In this document: piece after piece, positions 7,267-10,072 of the stretch
How positions within the stretch are numbered: the first letter of the stretch is position 1
Layout: every line of letters starts with the position of its first letter
Notes under the pieces: generated by a model
The model's database searches: none
What the model saw: the letters and a program-made list of their open reading frames with translations, nothing else
What the model was told of the DNA's origin: nothing
DNA from: Pseudomonadota bacterium
GTDB taxonomy: Bacteria > Pseudomonadota > Gammaproteobacteria > Xanthomonadales > Rhodanobacteraceae
Direction: 5' to 3'
Assembly: GCA_021798675.1 (NCBI GenBank)
Contig: JAJZGE010000028.1
Location: forward strand, 1-10,072
Length of the DNA stretch: 10,072 nucleotides
Position numbers and translations under genes: made by a program

Positions 7267-8148
7267 ATGCGATTCTTTTCCATGCGTTCAATTTTCGACT
7301 CGCCCAAGCTGCCGACGACCACCCGGATATGCCTCAGGACGCTCGCCGTGCTTGGCCTGGCGCTGATGATGAGCGCTTGCTCCCTGTTCGGCCACAAGCG
7401 CGACAACATCGACACCATGCCGGTGGAAGCGCTTTACAACATGGCGCACACCTCGCTGGAGAACGCCGACTACGCCGCAGCCATCAGGGACTACCAGCGC
7501 CTGATCGCGCGTTTCCCGTCCGGCGAATACAACGAACAGGCCCAGCTGGAAATGGCCTACGCGCAGTACAAGGACGCCGACTGGGATGACGCGTACTCCA
7601 CGATCAACCGTTTCATCAAGACCAATCCGGCCAGCAAGCATGTGGATTATGCCTATTACCTGCGCGGCCTGATCAATTTCGACCGCACCACCGGCTTCAT
7701 GGACAAGATCTCGCGCGACAAGGAAGCGCAGTCGCGCCGTGACCAGGCCTACAACCTCGAATCGTTCGACGACTTCGCCGAACTGTCGCGCCGCTTCCCG
7801 AACAGCGCCTACGCCGCCGACGCCCGCCAGCGCATGATCTACCTGCGCAACGTGCTGGCGCAGTACGAGATCAACGTGGCCGAGTTCTACCTGTTCAACC
7901 ACGTCTACGTCGGTGCCGCCGACCGCGCGCAATACGTGATCGAGCACTACCAGCAGGCGCCGCAGGCCGGCGATGCGCTGGCCATCCTCACCCGCTGCTA
8001 CCTGGCACTGAAGGAAAACAAGCTGGCCGCGCAGACCCGTCAGGTGCTGGAGCTGAACTATCCCCACCATCCCTACCTCAAGGATCCGAAGTGGCCGCAC
8101 GAGGTGGCGAAGTGGCGCAAGGCCGTGCCGTTCATGCGACATCACTGA
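7267..8148 (+). CDS. bamD: Outer-membrane protein assembly factor BamD (lipoprotein)
   Basis: The protein (293 residues from this start) is BamD, the essential TPR lipoprotein that works with BamA in folding outer-membrane barrels. It has a lipoprotein signal with core [12 protein letters not shown] followed by the lipid-modified Cys38, then SLFGHKRD. Several TPR-like helix pairs follow, starting about residue 53 ([20 protein letters not shown]), with the typical [22 protein letters not shown] segment. The C-terminal half holds [17 protein letters not shown] and ends about 15 residues past the conserved HPYL segment. Start choice is uncertain: in-frame ATGs at 7246, 7267 and 7282 all lack a Shine-Dalgarno site, and the signal peptide is long from any of them (33 or more residues before Cys). 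The open frame extends far upstream only as rluD antisense. Divergent from rluD, as in E. coli. Confidence 0.95.
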   Translation: MRFFSMRSIFDSPKLPTTTRICLRTLAVLGLALMMSACSLFGHKRDNIDTMPVEALYNMAHTSLENADYAAAIRDYQRLIARFPSGEYNEQAQLEMAYAQYKDADWDDAYSTINRFIKTNPASKHVDYAYYLRGLINFDRTTGFMDKISRDKEAQSRRDQAYNLESFDDFAELSRRFPNSAYAADARQRMIYLRNVLAQYEINVAEFYLFNHVYVGAADRAQYVIEHYQQAPQAGDALAILTRCYLALKENKLAAQTRQVLELNYPHHPYLKDPKWPHEVAKWRKAVPFMRHH

Positions 8149-8149
8149 T

Positions 8150-8182
8150 GGCAGTGCCGGCCGCTTGGCGGCCGGCACTGCC
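8150..8182 (+). repeat. Perfect 15-bp inverted repeat immediately after bamD
   Basis: Arms 8150-8164 and 8168-8182 are perfectly complementary with a three-base loop (TTG). The structure begins one base after the bamD stop codon ends. No T-run follows, so by itself it is not a canonical terminator; it lies 13 bases before the real one. It may protect the bamD mRNA 3' end or act as a REP-like element. Confidence 0.7.
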
Positions 8183-8195
8183 TGGCTGGACCCGG

Positions 8196-8227
8196 AAAGC
8201 CGCCAGGCCCTGCCTTGGCGGCTTTTT
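8196..8227. terminator. Rho-independent terminator shared by bamD and nadE
   Basis: Arms AAAGCCGCCA (8196-8205) and TGGCGGCTTT (8216-8225) pair perfectly over 10 bp with a 10-base loop that can fold a little further. On the plus strand the stem ends in TTTTT (8223-8227), a textbook terminator for bamD. On the minus strand the same stem ends in TTT and lies 18 bases past the nadE stop, so it plausibly works in both directions for these convergent genes. Confidence 0.88.
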
Positions 8228-8245
8228 CATTGGCCCCTGCTGCGA

Positions 8246-9868
8246 CTAGCGCCAACCCGAGGTGATCGGATAGCGCCGTTCGCGGCCGAAGGCCCGGGTC
8301 GTGACGCGCGGCCCGGGCGCCGACTGGCGGCGCTTGAACTCGTTGGCCAACACCAGCCGCACCACCCGATGCACCACCTCGGCGGCGAAGCCCGCGGCGA
8401 CGATCTCGGCCTGCGATTGCTCGCCTTCGATGAAGCGCCCGAGGATCGCATCCAGCACCTCGTAAGGCGGCAGCGAGTCCTGGTCGGTCTGGTTGTCGCG
8501 CAGCTCGGCCGAGGGGGGGCGATCGATCACCGCCACCGGGATCGCCTCCTCGCCACCGTCCTGCGCGTTGCGCCAGCGCGCCAGGCGATACACCGCGGTC
8601 TTGTAGACGTCCTTCAACGGCGCGTACGCACCGCACATGTCGCCGTACAGCGTGCAGTAGCCCACCGCCATCTCGCTCTTGTTGCCGGTGGCGAGCAGCA
8701 GCCTGCCGTGCTTGTTGGACAGGGCCATCAGGGTCACGCCGCGCGTGCGCGACTGCAGGTTTTCCTCGGTGGTATCGGCGGCCTTGCCGGCGAAGGCGGG
8801 CGCGAGCGCATGAAGGAAGGCTTCGGTCATCGGCTCGATGTCGATGACGTGGTAGTCCACGCCCAGACGCTCCGCCTGCGCGCGCGCGCCATCGAGCGAC
8901 AATTGCGAGGTATAGCGCGTAGGCATCATCACCGCGGTGACGCGGTCCGCGCCCAGCGCGTCCACCGCCAGCGCCAGCGTCAGCGCCGAGTCGATGCCGC
9001 CGGACAAGCCCAGCAGCACGCCGGGGAAACCGTTCTTGTCGATGTAGTCGCGGATGCCGCGCACCAGCGCGGCGTACAGCACGGCCTCGGCCGCGCCGTC
9101 GACGGCTGCCGGCCAATCCGTGGCCTGCAGCGTGCGTGTCGCGGGGTCGAATTCGGCCCGCAACAGCGCGTCGACAAAGGCCGGCGCGCGCGCCGCGATG
9201 CGGCCGTCGCCGTTCACCAGCAGCGAAGCGCCGTCGTACACCACTTCGTCCTGCCCGCCGATAAGGTTGAGATAGACGATGGCGCAGCCGGTTTCCTTCG
9301 CGCGCGCGACCAGCACCGCCTCGCGCTCGGCCTGCTTGGCGTCGTCCCAGGGTGAGGCATTAGTCACCACCAGCAGCTCGGCACCGGCGCGGGCGGCGGC
9401 GGCGGCAGGCTCGGGCCGCCACACATCCTCACAGATCAGCAGGCCGATGCGCACGCCCGCCACCGTGGTCACCGTGCTGGCGTGGCCTGGACGGAAATAG
9501 CGCTTGTCGTCGAACACGCCGTAGTTGGGCAACGCCTGCTTGTGCGCGATCTGCGCGATGCGGCCGTCGCGCAGCAGCGCGGCGGCATTGAACACCTCGC
9601 CCTCGCTGTGCGGAAAGCCCACCAGCGCGGCCAAGCCGTTCGTGGCGGTCGCCAGTGTCTCCAGCTCCTGCTGGCAGGCGGCGAGGAAGCTGGGGCGCAG
9701 CAGCAGGTCCTCCGGCGGGTAGCCCGAGAGGGTCAGCTCGGGGAACACCACGAGGTCTGCCCCGCCGCTGCGAGCCTGCGCCAGGAGGTCGCCCACCTTC
9801 GCGGCATTTGCCGCGACCGCGCCGACCGGGAAATCATGCTGGGCCAGCGCCAGTCTGAGGACAGCCAT
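8246..9868 (-). CDS. nadE: Glutamine-dependent NAD+ synthetase
   Basis: The 540-residue protein fuses two domains. The N-terminal glutaminase of the nitrilase family (about 1-255) shows the Glu-Lys-Cys triad in FPELTLSGYPPED (E44), HKQALPNYGVFDDKRYF (K110) and LLICEDVW (C146). The C-terminal ATP-pyrophosphatase synthetase domain has LGLSGGIDSA (SGGIDS 289-294), the LLATGNKSE motif, and RPPSAELRDNQTDQDSLPPY. It makes NAD+ from deamido-NAD+ with glutamine-derived ammonia in the cytoplasm, the last step of NAD biosynthesis. Length fits the single-chain bacterial type, not the short ammonia-dependent enzyme. The ATG at 9868 starts the conserved LRLALAQ strand; the ribosome site is weak. A seven-base homopolymer (8513-8519) lies inside the gene without breaking the frame. 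A probable exporter gene lies 91 bp upstream on the same strand. Confidence 0.96.
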   Translation of the reverse strand: MAVLRLALAQHDFPVGAVAANAAKVGDLLAQARSGGADLVVFPELTLSGYPPEDLLLRPSFLAACQQELETLATATNGLAALVGFPHSEGEVFNAAALLRDGRIAQIAHKQALPNYGVFDDKRYFRPGHASTVTTVAGVRIGLLICEDVWRPEPAAAAARAGAELLVVTNASPWDDAKQAEREAVLVARAKETGCAIVYLNLIGGQDEVVYDGASLLVNGDGRIAARAPAFVDALLRAEFDPATRTLQATDWPAAVDGAAEAVLYAALVRGIRDYIDKNGFPGVLLGLSGGIDSALTLALAVDALGADRVTAVMMPTRYTSQLSLDGARAQAERLGVDYHVIDIEPMTEAFLHALAPAFAGKAADTTEENLQSRTRGVTLMALSNKHGRLLLATGNKSEMAVGYCTLYGDMCGAYAPLKDVYKTAVYRLARWRNAQDGGEEAIPVAVIDRPPSAELRDNQTDQDSLPPYEVLDAILGRFIEGEQSQAEIVAAGFAAEVVHRVVRLVLANEFKRRQSAPGPRVTTRAFGRERRYPITSGWR

Positions 9869-9880
9869 GGATCAAGCTCT

Positions 9881-9900
9881 TCAGGGGATGGATCAGGGGA
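9881..9900. repeat. Short direct repeat upstream of nadE
   Basis: TCAGGGGA occurs twice (9881-9888 and 9893-9900) separated by TGGA, ending 32 bases from the nadE start codon. It could be a small regulatory site or chance. I see no clear promoter in the 91-bp gap. Confidence 0.3.
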
Positions 9901-9930
9901 CGGAATGGTAGTGCATCGCCATCCGCGCAA

Positions 9931-9945
9931 GGGCCCTGCGGGCCC
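9931..9945 (-). terminator. Weak hairpin after the partial exporter gene
   Basis: GGGCCC (9931-9936) and GGGCCC (9940-9945) form a 6-bp stem with a three-base loop, 15 bases past the exporter stop on the minus strand. It is followed by only TT, so it is at best a weak or partial terminator, leaving read-through into nadE possible. Confidence 0.3.
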
Positions 9946-9959
9946 CGCCGCTTGCCGCA

Positions 9960-10072
9960 TCAGGCCATCGGCTGCGACAACAGCAGCAAGGCCAGCCCCC
10001 CCATCAGTGCCGCCACCAGCACGTCGAACACGCGCCAGGCCAGCGGGCTGCGGAACACCGGCAGCAGCAGCC
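9960..10072 (-). CDS. Probable LysE/ArgO-family amino-acid exporter, C-terminal fragment
   Basis: Only the last 36 full codons are in the window, ending at TGA 9962-9960. The fragment reads LLLPVFRSPLAWRVFD, then VLVAALMGGLALLLLSQPMA. This is a short basic/aromatic loop followed by a final hydrophobic helix of about 18 residues, the way LysE/ArgO (and related RhtB) exporters end: a Trp-Arg-hydrophobic motif before the last membrane helix. The family would export arginine, lysine or other amino acids across the inner membrane. With so few residues another small multi-helix membrane protein is possible. It lies 91 bp upstream of nadE on the same strand. Confidence 0.55.
   Translation of the reverse strand, partial: LLLPVFRSPLAWRVFDVLVAALMGGLALLLLSQPMA

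Noticed and set aside
8513..8519. Seven-base homopolymer in nadE as a possible phase-variation tract or frameshift
   Set aside because: The frame is intact through conserved RPPSAEL on both sides, and seven G/C bases are unremarkable at this GC content.
8165..9355. A 396-codon plus-strand open frame opposite nadE
   Set aside because: It begins within the bamD terminator region and has antisense composition with no domain; nadE is intact on the other strand.

Overview
This window looks like chromosomal core DNA of a GC-rich gammaproteobacterium, most likely Xanthomonadales (Rhodanobacter/Dyella-like). The pointers are strong G/C preference at third codon positions, a TonB-dependent receptor beside a periplasmic enzyme, and protein styles typical of that order. 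The lineage is inferred from sequence style and gene order, since no search could be run.

Layout, left to right. (1) Positions 1-2525, plus strand: the 3' end of a TonB-dependent outer-membrane receptor gene, then 71 bp later a complete gamma-glutamyltransferase gene (ggt) with a signal peptide. A strong hairpin lies between them and a terminator-like hairpin follows ggt. (2) Positions 2604-7191, minus strand: rluD (23S rRNA pseudouridine synthase), then pgeF/yfiH (peptidoglycan editing factor) overlapping its end, then, after a 285-bp gap, clpB (disaggregase). The gap holds a good heat-shock (sigma-32 type) promoter and an imperfect inverted repeat. (3) Positions 7267-8148, plus strand: bamD, the outer-membrane assembly lipoprotein, divergent from rluD. 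(4) Positions 8246-10072, minus strand: nadE (glutamine-dependent NAD synthetase), preceded by the 3' end of a probable LysE/ArgO-type exporter gene. A canonical terminator lies between the convergent bamD and nadE and may serve both.

The order bamD / divergent rluD-pgeF-clpB is the same as in Escherichia coli (yfiO / rluD-yfiH-clpB), so the middle of the window is conserved housekeeping DNA. The accessory-looking part is the receptor-ggt pair, which suggests uptake coupled to periplasmic cleavage of a gamma-glutamyl compound such as glutathione. That link is inference from adjacency only.

I saw no mobile element, CRISPR array, tRNA, rRNA, toxin-antitoxin pair or phage gene, and no convincing undescribed system. 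The observations most worth checking are regulatory: the intercistronic hairpin, the clpB heat-shock promoter, the inverted repeat at 5360-5400, the tandem hairpins after bamD, and the internal GTG of clpB.
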